DNA from: CAVPUA01 sp963708805
GTDB taxonomy: Bacteria > Actinomycetota > Actinomycetes > Mycobacteriales > Jatrophihabitantaceae
Assembly: GCA_963708805.1 (NCBI GenBank)
Contig: CAVPUA010000003.1
Coordinates: forward strand, 2,728,001 to 2,792,000
DNA: 64,000 nt
Direction of reading: 5' to 3'
Under the pieces are notes generated by a model. That model was not told the origin of the DNA. It searched no databases and was given only the letters and a program-made list of their open reading frames with translations. Below, piece after piece: positions 12,433-23,631 of the stretch. The first letter of the stretch is position 1. Each line of letters starts with the position of its first letter. The translations under genes and the position numbers were made by a program.

Positions 12433-13001
12433 TTCTTGCGGTTGCCGTCGATGTCGATGCCCAGGACGGCCACGATTGCGGCCGTCACGGCGCCGCAGAC
12501 GATCGCCGAGTCGGCCAGGTTGAAGACGGGCCAGATGTGTCCGTCGCTGCTGAACAGGCTGATCCAGTCGACGACGTGCCCCCGCCCGACACCCGGCGCG
12601 CGGAAGATGCGGTCGGTGAGGTTTCCGAGCGCGCCGCCCAGGATCAATCCGAGCGCGACCGCCCAGCCGACCGAGCGCATCCGGGCCGCCACCCGCAAGA
12701 TCACCACGACGACGACCAGGGCGACGACCGAAAGGAGGATCGTCGCGCCCGTGCCGACCGAGAAGGCGGCGCCGGAGTTGCGAGTCTGGATCAGATAGAG
12801 GGCGCCGTCGAGCAGGCGGATCGTGCGATAACCGTGGATCTCGGCGACGACGATCGTCTTGCTGATGAGGTCGGCCGCATAGGCGACGACCGCCACCACG
12901 GCGAACAGCGCGATGCGCCGCGGGCGGACGCCCGCCCCGGAACCGCTGGCCGGGACGTCGATCCCCGGGCCATCGGACGGTTGCGAACTCGCGGCACTCA
13001 C
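12429..13001 (-). CDS. lspA: Signal peptidase II (lipoprotein signal peptidase)
   Basis: Membrane aspartyl protease that cleaves the signal peptide from prolipoproteins, such as the transpeptidase lipoprotein at 8669. Four membrane segments are visible after a hydrophilic N-terminal tail of about 30 residues. Conserved motifs are YAADLISKTIVVAEI, NSGAAFSVGTGATI, GGALGNLTDRIFRAP and HVVDWISLF with FNLADSAIVCGA. The two catalytic Asp residues lie in GNLTDR and FNLADS. I chose GTG 13001 because further upstream the frame has no lspA-like character. This gives 190 residues. It is translationally coupled to rluD (4-base overlap). Confidence 0.94.
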   Translation of the reverse strand: MSAASSQPSDGPGIDVPASGSGAGVRPRRIALFAVVAVVAYAADLISKTIVVAEIHGYRTIRLLDGALYLIQTRNSGAAFSVGTGATILLSVVALVVVVVILRVAARMRSVGWAVALGLILGGALGNLTDRIFRAPGVGRGHVVDWISLFSSDGHIWPVFNLADSAIVCGAVTAAIVAVLGIDIDGNRKK

Positions 13002-13035
13002 CCGGCCATTGTCCCGTACGTCGGCCGGCTCTCGG

Positions 13036-14109
13036 TCAGCGGCGTTCCTCGCGCTGCTTGCAGGCCACGTCGAGCGTCGCCATCGGGAACGCCTTGAGGC
13101 GCGCCTTGGGAATCGGCTTGCCGCAGCTCTCGCAGTAGCCGTAGGTGCCGGCGTCGATCCGTTCGACGGCGTGCCGGATCTGGGTGAGCAGGTCGAGCCG
13201 GTTCGCCGCGATCGACATCTCCTGCTCGCGCTCGAACGTCTTCGCGCCGGCGTCGGCCTGGTCGTCGCCGGCACCGTCGGGCCCCGACTGCTGGAACTCG
13301 TTCATCTCGGTGAGCGACAGCTCGTACTCGTTGGTCATCGACTTCAGCTCGGCCTGAAGCTCCAAGCGGATCGCCTTCAGCTCGGCGGCCGTCCACTGAA
13401 TACGGTCCTCGGCCTTGGCCGGCGCGGCCGCGGCCTTCACCGGCGTCGTCTTGACCGGGGCCGTCTTGACCGGGGCCGTCTTGATCGGGGCCGCGTTGAT
13501 CGGGGCGGGCGTGATCGGGGCGGACTTCGCGACCGGAACCGCCTTCGTGGTGGGAGCCTTTGCGGCGGTCGCCGCCTTGGTCGGCACCCCCTTCTTGGCC
13601 GGTGCCGTGACCGGGGCCGTCACCGCCGCCTTCGCGGGTGCCTTCACGACACCCTTCTTGGCGGGGGTCGACTTCTTGGCCACCGCCTTCGCAGCGGCCT
13701 TCACCGGCGCCTTCACGGGGGCTCTCACCGGTGCCTTGACGGGTGCCTTCACCGCAGCGGCCTTCTTCACCGGTGCCTTCACCGCGCCTGCCTTCTTGGC
13801 GGCGGCTTTCGTGACCGGAACGGCCTTGGCCGCGGCAGCCGTCTTCGCCGGAGGCTTCTTGGCCGGCGCCTTCGCCGCCACCTTCGTGGCCGGCGCCTTC
13901 GCCGCGACCTTCTTGGCCGGCGCCTTCGCGACGACCTTCTTCGCCGGTGCGGACTTCGTGGCGGCGGCCGCCTTCTTGACCGCGGCTGCCGTCGTCACCG
14001 ACTTCGTGACCGGCACGGCCTTCTTGAGCGCAGCGGAGGCTTTTTCGGTCGTTTTGGCCGGGGCGCCCCGGCGCAATGCACGTCCGATCCGGTCCGTTAC
14101 TGCAGCCAT
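13036..14109 (-). CDS. DksA/TraR zinc-finger protein with histone-H1-like Lys/Ala/Pro arm
   Basis: The last 110 residues are a DksA/TraR-type protein: a coiled-coil region (ELKAIRLELQAELKSMTNEY) and a four-cysteine zinc finger in GTYGYCESCGKPIPKARLKA plus a final Cys in DVACKQREERR. The first 240 residues are almost entirely Lys, Ala, Pro, Val and Thr in repeats such as KKVAAKAPAKK and APVKTAPVKT, like the C-terminal domain of histone H1 or mycobacterial HupB. Actinobacterial DksA-like proteins of this type (RbpA-independent RNAP regulators or CarD-like roles) are poorly defined. The arm suggests nucleic-acid binding. The start is ATG 14109, giving 357 residues. The frame stays open upstream to 14370 only because of base composition, and the T-box DNA lies there. 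Confidence 0.85.
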   Translation of the reverse strand: MAAVTDRIGRALRRGAPAKTTEKASAALKKAVPVTKSVTTAAAVKKAAAATKSAPAKKVVAKAPAKKVAAKAPATKVAAKAPAKKPPAKTAAAAKAVPVTKAAAKKAGAVKAPVKKAAAVKAPVKAPVRAPVKAPVKAAAKAVAKKSTPAKKGVVKAPAKAAVTAPVTAPAKKGVPTKAATAAKAPTTKAVPVAKSAPITPAPINAAPIKTAPVKTAPVKTTPVKAAAAPAKAEDRIQWTAAELKAIRLELQAELKSMTNEYELSLTEMNEFQQSGPDGAGDDQADAGAKTFEREQEMSIAANRLDLLTQIRHAVERIDAGTYGYCESCGKPIPKARLKAFPMATLDVACKQREERR

Positions 14110-14340
14110 GGGCCACCCTCTCGAAGCACGCGGCGCCGGTCCAGCAATTGGATCCGACGAATGCGGCACAATACCCACCCGCCGGGCGGCGCCGCCACTG
14201 ACCACGCCGCTCGACGGTCGATGAGTCCGACTGCGAGGGAAATGTCTTCCCCGATTCGCCCCCTCGCAACCGTCTCGATGCTTCGGCGTCGCGACTTGGC
14301 ATCGCGCCGACGGGGTTGGGCGCGCCGGGGCCGTAACCAC

Positions 14341-14369
14341 TCGGCAGCCGGCCCTCGACGCCGGTAGCA
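14341..14369 (+). promoter_or_regulatory. Candidate promoter for the ileS leader
   Basis: TAGCAT at 14364-14369 resembles a -10 hexamer and TCGGCA at 14341-14346 a weak -35, 17 bases apart. Transcription would start near 14375, just before the conserved 5' end of the T-box leader. Supported by position and partial matches only. Confidence 0.4.
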
Positions 14370-14374
14370 TGGTG

Positions 14375-14560
14375 GTCGCGACGACGAGGACAAGTAGCCG
14401 GCCCAGGCGAAATCACCTCCGAGCACCGGAAGAACGGTCCGAACGGACTCAGTAGAACCGGACGAACGACCAGAGCGGGCGCGCCGATCATGGTGTGTCA
14501 ACGAGGGTGGTACCGCGGCGGCCCCGGCTGTCGTCCCTCGGGTCCAGCAAGCAACCCGAG
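14375..14560 (+). promoter_or_regulatory. T-box riboswitch (tRNA-Ile sensing) upstream of ileS
   Basis: The leader carries the T-box core GAGGGTGGTACCGCGG at 14503-14518, which includes the bases that pair with the tRNA acceptor end. The 3' partner CCCTCG is at 14535-14540 and would pair with CGAGGG at 14502-14507. Near the 5' end, GACGAGGACAAGTAG (14383-14397) matches the start of actinobacterial stem I, and GAAATCACC around 14410-14417 offers ATC (14412-14414) as specifier codon, which is Ile. The short stem I and the lack of a U-rich terminator suggest the translational type known for actinobacterial ileS: uncharged tRNA-Ile would expose the ribosome-binding site. The boundary to the ileS start (14593) is approximate. 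Confidence 0.88.
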
Positions 14561-14592
14561 CACCGACGTACCCCCCTAGCAGAGAGCCACCC

Positions 14593-17739
<3,147 letters not shown>

Positions 17740-17837
17740 CAGTCACTTGACATGACCGGGGCACATGTCGCACTATTTCCGGGCGCATCAGTCGCCCGCA
17801 GATCACCGGCGACATCACCCATCGGAGCAGATGACTC

Positions 17838-18317
17838 GTGGCCACCGTTCAACCCGGCTGGTACGCCGACCCCCAGAACTCGAGCCAGATCCGCTTCTGG
17901 AACGGCGATCGATGGACCGACCAGACGCGCCCGGGCCAATCCGCCCTGAACCCGCCCGTCACGAGCCAGTACGCCACGAACCAGTACGCCCCGAATCAGT
18001 ACGCCCCCGTGAACGGCGCCACGGTCTACGGCGCACCCGCCCAGCCGGGCGCTCCGCTGGGCTACGGCGTTCCGGGCGTGGTTTCGTCGCGATCGGCCGC
18101 GCCGGGATTGTGGCAGCGCAACCGGATCTCGGGCATCGCCGTGCTCCTCTGCATCGCGTACCTGGCGATCGCGTTCTCGACGCACTTCGTGGTGCTCGGG
18201 ATCGCGCCGCTGTTGATGACGATCCGCGCCTTCCGCCGCCGTGAGCCCTTCGCGGTCGGCGCCCTGGTCCTGACGGTCATCACCCTGGCCGTGTCGCTGA
18301 CCGCCCTTTCGCACTGA
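17838..18317 (+). CDS. DUF2510-domain membrane protein
   Basis: The N-terminus PGWYADPQNSSQIRFWNGDRW is one residue pattern of the DUF2510 module, a short tryptophan motif found at the ends of many actinobacterial membrane proteins. A Gln/Tyr/Asn-rich repeat follows (QYATNQYAPNQYAP). Two membrane segments near residues 98-118 and 133-155 (ISGIAVLLCIAYLAIAFSTH; FAVGALVLTVITLAVSL) flank a basic loop. Length is 159 residues from GTG 17838. Function is unknown. It stands alone between ileS and the converging gene at 18419, and its stop codon forms the start of the 17-bp tandem repeat array. Confidence 0.82.
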   Translation: MATVQPGWYADPQNSSQIRFWNGDRWTDQTRPGQSALNPPVTSQYATNQYAPNQYAPVNGATVYGAPAQPGAPLGYGVPGVVSSRSAAPGLWQRNRISGIAVLLCIAYLAIAFSTHFVVLGIAPLLMTIRAFRRREPFAVGALVLTVITLAVSLTALSH

Positions 18318-18399
18318 CTGCCTCGAGGAACTGACCCCCTTGAGGAACTGACCGCCTCGAGGAACCGACCGCTTCGAGGAACCGACCGCCTCGAGGAAC
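18315..18399. repeat. Five tandem copies of a 17-bp repeat between convergent genes
   Basis: Units of the form YGACYGCCTCGAGGAAC follow one another exactly every 17 bases, five times, with one to four mismatches each. A partial sixth start (CGAGCG) follows. The array begins at the TGA stop of the DUF2510 gene and ends 20 bases before the stop of the converging gene. Each unit contains CTCGAG or a variant. It may be a transcription end region or simple slippage product. Confidence 0.8.
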
Positions 18400-18418
18400 C
18401 GAGCGAGCAGCCGGCGGC

Positions 18419-18784
18419 CTACGCCTCCGGCTCGCGCTTGTTCGACTCGTCGGCCCGCCGCCGCTGCTGCTCGGCCCGCTCGCGCACCTGCCGCAGGAAC
18501 GCCTCGTCGTCGTCCGGATTCGTCGCGACGTGGCGGCCCGGGCGGTCGTACTGCGGGAACTCGCGCTGCAGCGGCGAGCGCGCGGGCGCGGTCCGCGGCG
18601 ACCAGTCGTGCCCGGCGACGAGCCACACGATCGAGCCGATGTCGGGGATCAGAATGACGATCAGCAACCACACGGCCTTGGGCAGGTTCCGGATCTGAGC
18701 GCTGTCGGTGGTGATCACATCGATGAGACAGAAGATCCACAGACCGAGCATGACCAGCCCGAAGGCACCATCGAAGAACAGCAT
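18419..18784 (-). CDS. Small membrane protein with PLDc_N (phospholipase D nuclease N-terminal-like) domain
   Basis: Residues 1-60 carry two membrane segments. The second includes WLLIVILIPDIGSIVWLVAG, the hallmark of the PLDc_N domain found alone in many actinobacteria and at the N-terminus of cardiolipin synthases. The remaining 60 residues are charged and Arg-rich with a Glu/Arg coiled segment (FLRQVRERAEQQRRRADE), probably cytoplasmic. There is no HKD phospholipase motif, so no catalytic role is expected. Length is 121 residues. It converges on the DUF2510 gene and lies 112 bases after the next gene on its strand. Confidence 0.8.
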   Translation of the reverse strand: MLFFDGAFGLVMLGLWIFCLIDVITTDSAQIRNLPKAVWLLIVILIPDIGSIVWLVAGHDWSPRTAPARSPLQREFPQYDRPGRHVATNPDDDEAFLRQVRERAEQQRRRADESNKREPEA

Positions 18785-18896
18785 GAGTGAACTCCTAGCG
18801 AGCTAACGTCATCATCACAATGCGCAGACGCTAGCACCGCGCGCGTATCGGCGAATAGGGCCGTACGGTCAGGTCGCGACTGGCGAGGCCACGCAG

Positions 18897-19322
18897 TCAG
18901 GTGGTGCGGACGACGTCCGGCTGGCACAGCGAGCAGGCGATGAAACCGTCCTCGATCGCCTGACTGTGCGGAATCGACTCAGGGTCGGCGCCCTCGACGA
19001 TCTCGCACTCGGACCGGTGGTAGCGCGGCCGTCCGTCGATGACCCACACGAGCGGGTCGGTTGCCACGACCGGCGAGGAGACCGTCGAGGGAGTCTCGTC
19101 GGTGGCCGTCGAGGACGCGGGCGACTCGTGCGTCTGGACGGCCGGTGGACCGGAGCGAGCGGGCGAGGTCTTACGGGCACCGAAGCTCGCGCGCATCCGC
19201 AGCACCAACGCTCCGGCGATCACACTCGCGACGAGCGAGCCGATGAGCAGCGGCGCGCTGGCCAGCACCAACCCAGCGATGAGCAGGGCGAGAGCAACGA
19301 GGAGCAGCGCAATGATGATCAT
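18897..19322 (-). CDS. Membrane protein with Cys/His metal-binding-like C-terminus
   Basis: Unrecognised beyond being a common actinobacterial hypothetical. Residues 2-45 are two hydrophobic segments (IIIALLLVALALLIAGLVLA; LLIGSLVASVIAGALVL). A Ser/Thr/Pro-rich linker follows. The last 45 residues read VWVIDGRPRYHRSECEIV and later IACSLCQPDVV. The His-x3-Cys plus Cys-x2-Cys layout resembles a small zinc site like those of Ada-type metal-binding domains. Length is 141 residues. It is 27 bases downstream of the wag31 stop on the same strand and may be co-transcribed with that growth-pole gene. Confidence 0.75.
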   Translation of the reverse strand: MIIIALLLVALALLIAGLVLASAPLLIGSLVASVIAGALVLRMRASFGARKTSPARSGPPAVQTHESPASSTATDETPSTVSSPVVATDPLVWVIDGRPRYHRSECEIVEGADPESIPHSQAIEDGFIACSLCQPDVVRTT

Positions 19323-19349
19323 CTGCGGATGCGGTACGGCCGCGCGGAC

Positions 19350-20381
19350 CTACTCGTTGTGCGAGTCGCCGTCGTTGGCCGGCTCGGCGCGCCCGCTGGC
19401 GTCCAGATCACGCAGCTGCGACTCGAGGTAGCTCTTGAGGCGGGTGCGGTACTCGCGCTCGAACGTCCGCAGCTCCTCGACCCGGCGTTCGAGCGCCGCC
19501 TTGCGCTGCTCGAACTGGGCCGTGATCGTCGCCGCTCGCTGCTCGGCGTCCTGCACCAGCTGGGTCGCCTTGGCGTTGCTTTCGCGATCGAGCTGTTCCG
19601 AGCGCGACTGCGCGTCGCTCAGGTGGGTCGACGCCTTCTGCTGAGCGTCGTTCCAGTGCGCCTCGGCGCGCTGCTGGGCATCGGCCAGGTGGGCGGCGGC
19701 CGCCTGCTGGGCTTCGGTGAGCGTGCGGTCGGCCTCGGCCTTGGACTGCGCGAGGTGCTGATCGGCGGTCTGCTGGGCGAGGGCGAGCATCTGGACGGCC
19801 TGGGCGCTGGTGTCGGCCGGACCCGACGCCGGAGCCTGAGCCGCCTGCTGCTGGGCGACGCGTGCGGCCTCCTGGGCCTGCGCCGCGGCCTGCTGCGCCT
19901 GCTCGAGCTGGCTGTGGGTCTGCTCGAGCTGCGAACGGTGCTGGTCGAGCTGGCCGTGCAGCTGCTCGAGCTGCGAGCGCGTCTGGGCGTGGGCCTGCTC
20001 GCTCGAAGCCAGCTGCTGCTGCGCGGCAACCAGCTGCTGCTGGTTGGCGTCCGAGCCCTGGCCCATCGCCTTCTCGAGTTCGCCGACCTGCGACTGCAGG
20101 CGGGAGTTCTCGTCGCGCAGGTGGGCGAGCTCGGCCTGGGCCCGCGCGACTGCCTCGCGGTCGCCGTTGTCCGGCTGCCCGGCGGGCGCTTGTGCGACCG
20201 GGGCCGGCCCGCTGCCGTTGCCACCGTGCGTGCGGAGGTCGTTGTTCTCCTCGAGCAGTCGGGCCAGCTCGACCTCGACGATGTCGAGGAACGCATCCAC
20301 CTCTTCTTCGTCGTAGCCGCGCTTGCCGATGGGCGGCTTCTTGAATGCGACGTTGTGGACTTCGGCGGGTGTCAGCGGCAT
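19350..20381 (-). CDS. wag31: DivIVA-family polar growth protein Wag31
   Basis: Coiled-coil scaffold that marks cell poles and directs peptidoglycan synthesis in actinobacteria. The N-terminal DivIVA membrane-binding motif is PLTPAEVHNVAFKKPPIGKR followed by GYDEEEVDAFLDIVEVELARL (residues 1-42). The rest is nearly all coiled coil, rich in Gln, Ala and Glu, with a long AQQ-type central region and a second coil near the C-terminus (ALERRVEELRTFEREYRTRL). Length is 343 residues from ATG 20381 with TGAGGTGA upstream. It follows yggT in the order known from mycobacteria (wag31-yggT-sepF-yggS). Confidence 0.95.
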   Translation of the reverse strand: MPLTPAEVHNVAFKKPPIGKRGYDEEEVDAFLDIVEVELARLLEENNDLRTHGGNGSGPAPVAQAPAGQPDNGDREAVARAQAELAHLRDENSRLQSQVGELEKAMGQGSDANQQQLVAAQQQLASSEQAHAQTRSQLEQLHGQLDQHRSQLEQTHSQLEQAQQAAAQAQEAARVAQQQAAQAPASGPADTSAQAVQMLALAQQTADQHLAQSKAEADRTLTEAQQAAAAHLADAQQRAEAHWNDAQQKASTHLSDAQSRSEQLDRESNAKATQLVQDAEQRAATITAQFEQRKAALERRVEELRTFEREYRTRLKSYLESQLRDLDASGRAEPANDGDSHNE

Positions 20382-20493
20382 TCGTTCACCTCAGTGTCTG
20401 CGGGACGGGGGCTTCCGTACCAATGTGCTTTAGCGGTTCTGTGCTGTGTCTCGTGCTCTTGCTGCGGTCCGATCTGCGCACTTTCCGGCGGCG

Positions 20494-20790
20494 TCACGTG
20501 ACCGTCCCCAGGTACGAGGCGACCGTGCGCAGCGCCAGGATAGCCAACAGCAGAATCATCACGCTCAAGTCGAGGCTCACACTACCGATCCGGACCGGCG
20601 GGCACACCTTCCTGATCGCGCGCAGGGGCGGGTCAGTGCTCACGTAGACGAACTCCACTCCGACCGCGGCGACTCCGGCCGGTCGCCAGGCTCGCGCGAA
20701 CTGGCGGGTGATCTCGACGACCAGGCGGGCGATCACGAGGATGTAGTACATCCACAGGAGCAGGCCGATCGCGCTCCAGAACGTCGACAT
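20494..20790 (-). CDS. YggT-family membrane protein
   Basis: 98 residues with two membrane segments: LLLWMYYILVIARLVVEITR at the start and LDLSVMILLLAILALRTVAS at the end. Between them is the conserved VYVSTDPPLRAIRKVCPPVRI, typical of YggT proteins. Its exact role is unknown; it sits next to sepF and divIVA in most actinobacteria and many firmicutes, suggesting a link to division or envelope. A strong GGGAGGAGG ribosome site precedes ATG 20790. It is separated from sepF by two hairpins, so it may have its own promoter. Confidence 0.92.
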   Translation of the reverse strand: MSTFWSAIGLLLWMYYILVIARLVVEITRQFARAWRPAGVAAVGVEFVYVSTDPPLRAIRKVCPPVRIGSVSLDLSVMILLLAILALRTVASYLGTVT

Positions 20791-20864
20791 CGACCCCTCC
20801 TCCCAGTGTCATGACGTTGCCGTCAGCCCGGGCTTGAGTCCGGGCGGGACCATTATTACAACGA

Positions 20865-20891
20865 TGGCCCGGCACCAATGGTGCCAGGCCA
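20865..20891 (-). terminator. Hairpin downstream of sepF, terminator-like
   Basis: TGGCC-GGCACC pairs with GGTGCC-GGCCA around a 3-base loop with a single C/A mismatch, giving 11 bp. It lies 66 bases past the sepF stop. On the leftward strand it is followed by a T-rich TCGTTGTAATAAT stretch. A second, shorter GC hairpin (GCCCGG/CCGGGC) is at 20826-20845. Together they suggest an end for the ftsZ-yggS-sepF transcript. Confidence 0.45.
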
Positions 20892-20957
20892 CCTCGCGAC
20901 ACCCAGACGCCATGTTCTCGCCATCTCCGCGGTCGGCATCGTCGGGCCTGTCGCGGC

Positions 20958-21463
20958 TCAGGACTGGTTGAAGAAGCCGCCCTCGACGATGCGCGCCTTG
21001 TCCTGCGCGGTGACCGTCACGTTGTGCGGCGAGAGCAGGAAGACCTTGGCCGTGACCCGCTCGATGCGTCCGTGCAGCCCGAACGTCAGACCGGCGGCGA
21101 AGTCGACCAGGCGCTTGGCGTCGGCGTCGTCCATCTCGGACAGGTTCATGATCACCGGCGTGCTGGAACGGAAGTGCTCGCCGATCGTGCGCGCCTCGTT
21201 GTAGGTGCGCGGGTGCAGCGTGGTGATGCGGTAGGTCGGCATCTCCTCGACGTACTCGCGCCTGGTAGGCGTCCTCGGTCGTGCCATTCGCGCGCAGGCG
21301 CGGCGTGCTCGACGTGACGCGCGGACGCGGCTCTCGGGCGCGTACTCGGCCCGCTCGCGAGCGAACCGGGCGCGCGGTCGTAGGAGTCCGCGCCGTCGAC
21401 GAACGGGTCGTCGTCCTCGACCAAGCCGAGGTAGACACCCATCTTCTTCATCGCTCCGGGCAT
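20958..21463 (-). CDS. sepF: Cell division protein SepF (frameshifted as sequenced)
   Basis: Cytoplasmic protein that ties FtsZ filaments to the membrane. The N-terminal membrane anchor reads PGAMKKMGVYLGLVEDDDPF from ATG 21463, with AGGAGG six bases before it. The central acidic linker is broken by indels at about 21270-21380. The SepF core is intact: YRITTLHPRTYNEARTIGEH, STPVIMNLSEMDDADAKRLV, DFAAGLTFGLHGRIERVTAK and VFLLSPHNVTVTAQDKARIV. The core Gly in FAAGLTFGLHG is the polymerisation position. It is essential in actinobacteria that lack FtsA and ZipA. It is 71 bases downstream of yggS. Confidence 0.93.
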
Positions 21464-21533
21464 GTCGTCCTCCTGTGCTGGCCAGCTCGGGTCGAGCTGG
21501 GGTTGTTCTCCTGATTTCGCCGCTAGCGCGACG

Positions 21534-22259
21534 CTAGCCGAACTCGGGCGCTCTGCGGCCGAGCAACGCCGAGCCGACACGCAGATGTGTGGAACCGGCG
21601 GCGATCGCCGCTTCGAAGTCGCCGCTCATTCCGGCCGAGATCGCCGTCGCCCCGGGATGGCTCGACGACCAGCTCCGCCGACGCCGCGGCGAGTTCGGCG
21701 AACGCGGCCCGGGCGTCCATCGTCCATCGGCGCCACCGCCATCACGCCGGCCAGCCGCAGCGCGGCGCGCGCCGGCGACGCGATCGGCCAGCGCGCGCAG
21801 GTCTGCTCGCGGCGCACGCCGCCGCGGTCGGGATCGCCGTCGATGCTGAGCTGCAGGAACACCTCGAGTGGCTCGCGCTCCGCCGCGCTCGACGGCGTCG
21901 GCCAGCGCGTCGACGACCGCGCGCGCGGTCGACCGAGTGGACGGCGCTCGCGTAGCCCACGATCGAGCGCGCCTTGTTCGTCTGGACCCGCCCGACGAAA
22001 TGCCACCGCGGCCGCGCGATCGGCCAGCTCGCCGGCCTTGGCCTTGGCTTCCTGGTCGCGGCTCTCGCCGAGATCGACGACGCCGAGGTCGAGCAACGTC
22101 CTGGCATCACTGGCCGGAAAGGTCTTGGTGACGGCGACGAGGGTGATCGGTCCGCGGATCACGCCCGGCGCGATTGGCCGCGTCGACGATCCGGGTACGC
22201 ACGCGGGCCAACGACGCGAGCAGCTCCGCCCGACGTCGATTGTCAGGCGGAGCGCTCAT
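21534..22259 (-). CDS. yggS: YggS/PROSC-family PLP-binding protein (frameshifted as sequenced)
   Basis: PLP-homeostasis protein with an alanine-racemase-like barrel. Segments in order are SLARVRTRIVDAANRAGRDP (residues 12-31), ITLVAVTKTFPASDARTLL (Lys in VTKT binds PLP), DLGESRDQEAKAKAGEL, HFVGRVQTNKAR, then LQLSIDGDP, RLAGVMAVAPM, AAFAELAAASAELV and finally ISAGMSGDFEAAI with LRVGSALLGRR. The breaks near 21650 (GAGCAT read as GAGCCAT) and 21722 (GATGAC read as GATGGAC) each need one base removed. There are further breaks at about 21885-22000 and 22170. It lies between ftsZ and sepF as usual, but no pgeF/yfiH gene separates it from ftsZ. Confidence 0.92.
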
Positions 22260-22282
22260 CGGCTCGAGCGGGCAGATGTCGG

Positions 22283-23432
22283 CTACTTGAGGAAGTCGGG
22301 GACGTCGAGGTCCTCGTCGACGTCGACCGCGGTGCGGGTGACGGCCGACGCGGGCAGGCTCCATCCCGTGCTGGCCGACGCCGGCGCTGCCGTTGGCGCC
22401 GTTGGCGCTGCCGTTGATCGCGGCGGCCGCTCCGACCGGAGCCCCGGCACCCTCGCGCTTGAACTCGACCTTCTTGTACGGCAGCTGCCCGCTGTCGAAT
22501 CCGGCGGCGATGACGGTGACCTTGACCTCGTCGCCGAGGGTGTCGTCGATGACCGCACCGAAGATGATGTTGGCGTCCGGGTGCGCCGACTCGGCGACGA
22601 GCGACGCGGCGTCGTTGATCTCGAACAGCCCGAGGTCTGAACCGCCGTAGATCGACAGCAGCACGCCGTGGGCGCCGTCCATGCTCGCCTCGAGCAGCGG
22701 GCTGGCGATGGCGATCTCGGCCGCGGCGCGAGCGCGGTTCTCGCCGCGCGCCGAACCGATGCCCATCAGCGCCGACCCGGCCCCGCTCATCACGCTCTTG
22801 ACGTCGGCGAAGTCGAGGTTGATCAGGCCCGGCGTGGTGATCAGGTCGGTGATGCCCTGGACGCCGGAGAGCAGCACCTGGTCGGCGCTGCGGAACGCGT
22901 CCATGACCGACACGTTGTGCTCGGAGATCTGCAGCAGCCGGTCGTTCGGGATGACGATCAGCGTGTCGCACTCGGAGCGCAACTGCTCGATGCCCTGCTC
23001 GGCCTGCGTTGCCCGCTTCTTGCCCTCGAACGAGAACGGCCGGGTGACCACGCCGATGGTCAGCGCGCCGAGCTTGCGGGCGATGCTGGCGATGACCGGG
23101 GCGCCGCCGGTGCCGGTGCCGCCGCCCTCGCCGGCGGTCACGAAGACCATGTCGGCGCCCTTGAGCACCTCTTCGATCTCGTCCTTGTGGTCTTCGGCGG
23201 CCTTGCGGCCGACCTCGGGCTGGGCTCCGGCGCCGAGGCCGCGGGTGAGTTCGCGGCCGACGTCGAGCTTGACGTCGGCGTCGCTCATCAGCAGGGCCTG
23301 GGCGTCGGTGTTGACCGCGATGAACTCGACGCCCTTGAGGCCGTGTTCGATCATCCGGTTGACCGCGTTGACGCCACCGCCGCCGACACCGACGACTTTG
23401 ATGACCGCGAGGTAGTTGTGCGGTGCACTCAT
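22283..23432 (-). CDS. ftsZ: Cell division GTPase FtsZ
   Basis: Tubulin-like GTPase forming the Z ring. The N-terminus HNYLAVIKVVGVGGGGVNAV is followed by the GTP-binding signature GGGTGTGGAP near residue 105 and the synergy-loop region NLDFADVKSVMSGAGSALMG (residues 205-225). The C-terminal conserved peptide for SepF and FtsW binding appears as DEDLDVPDFLK. One extra G near 22366 breaks the frame just before that peptide. Correcting it gives 382 residues and stop 22283. The start ATG 23432 has AGGAGTCC just upstream. A TTGACA at 23545-23550 on this strand could be part of its promoter. Confidence 0.97.
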
Positions 23433-23631
23433 GAGGACTCCTGATTTCGTCTGGTTGCGTCGGTGCGCGTGTACTTGTGCCGTGCCTGTTCAGCGTGACC
23501 TACCGGTCTGACAACTCTCACCCTCAAGTAGACGCTTAACGTTATGTCAACCTGAGCTGGTGAGGACGAAGGTAAAGGCGCTCACGTACGAATCGGGCGA
23601 GGCGCGCCGAAAGACACGCGGGAAGTTGCCG

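Noticed and set aside
13415..14224. Ala/Gly/Phe-rich plus-strand frame resembling a membrane or repeat protein
   Set aside because: It is the reverse of the Lys/Ala/Pro repeats of the DksA-like gene. The apparent hydrophobicity is a composition effect.
18966..20501. A 511-codon plus-strand open frame opposite wag31
   Set aside because: It mirrors the Gln/Ala-rich coiled coil, giving Leu/Arg-rich nonsense. It has no ribosome site, and Wag31 motifs are clear on the other strand.
23545..23550. TTGACA before ftsZ as a full promoter
   Set aside because: No acceptable -10 hexamer lies 16-18 bases downstream on that strand, so I mention it only within the ftsZ entry.
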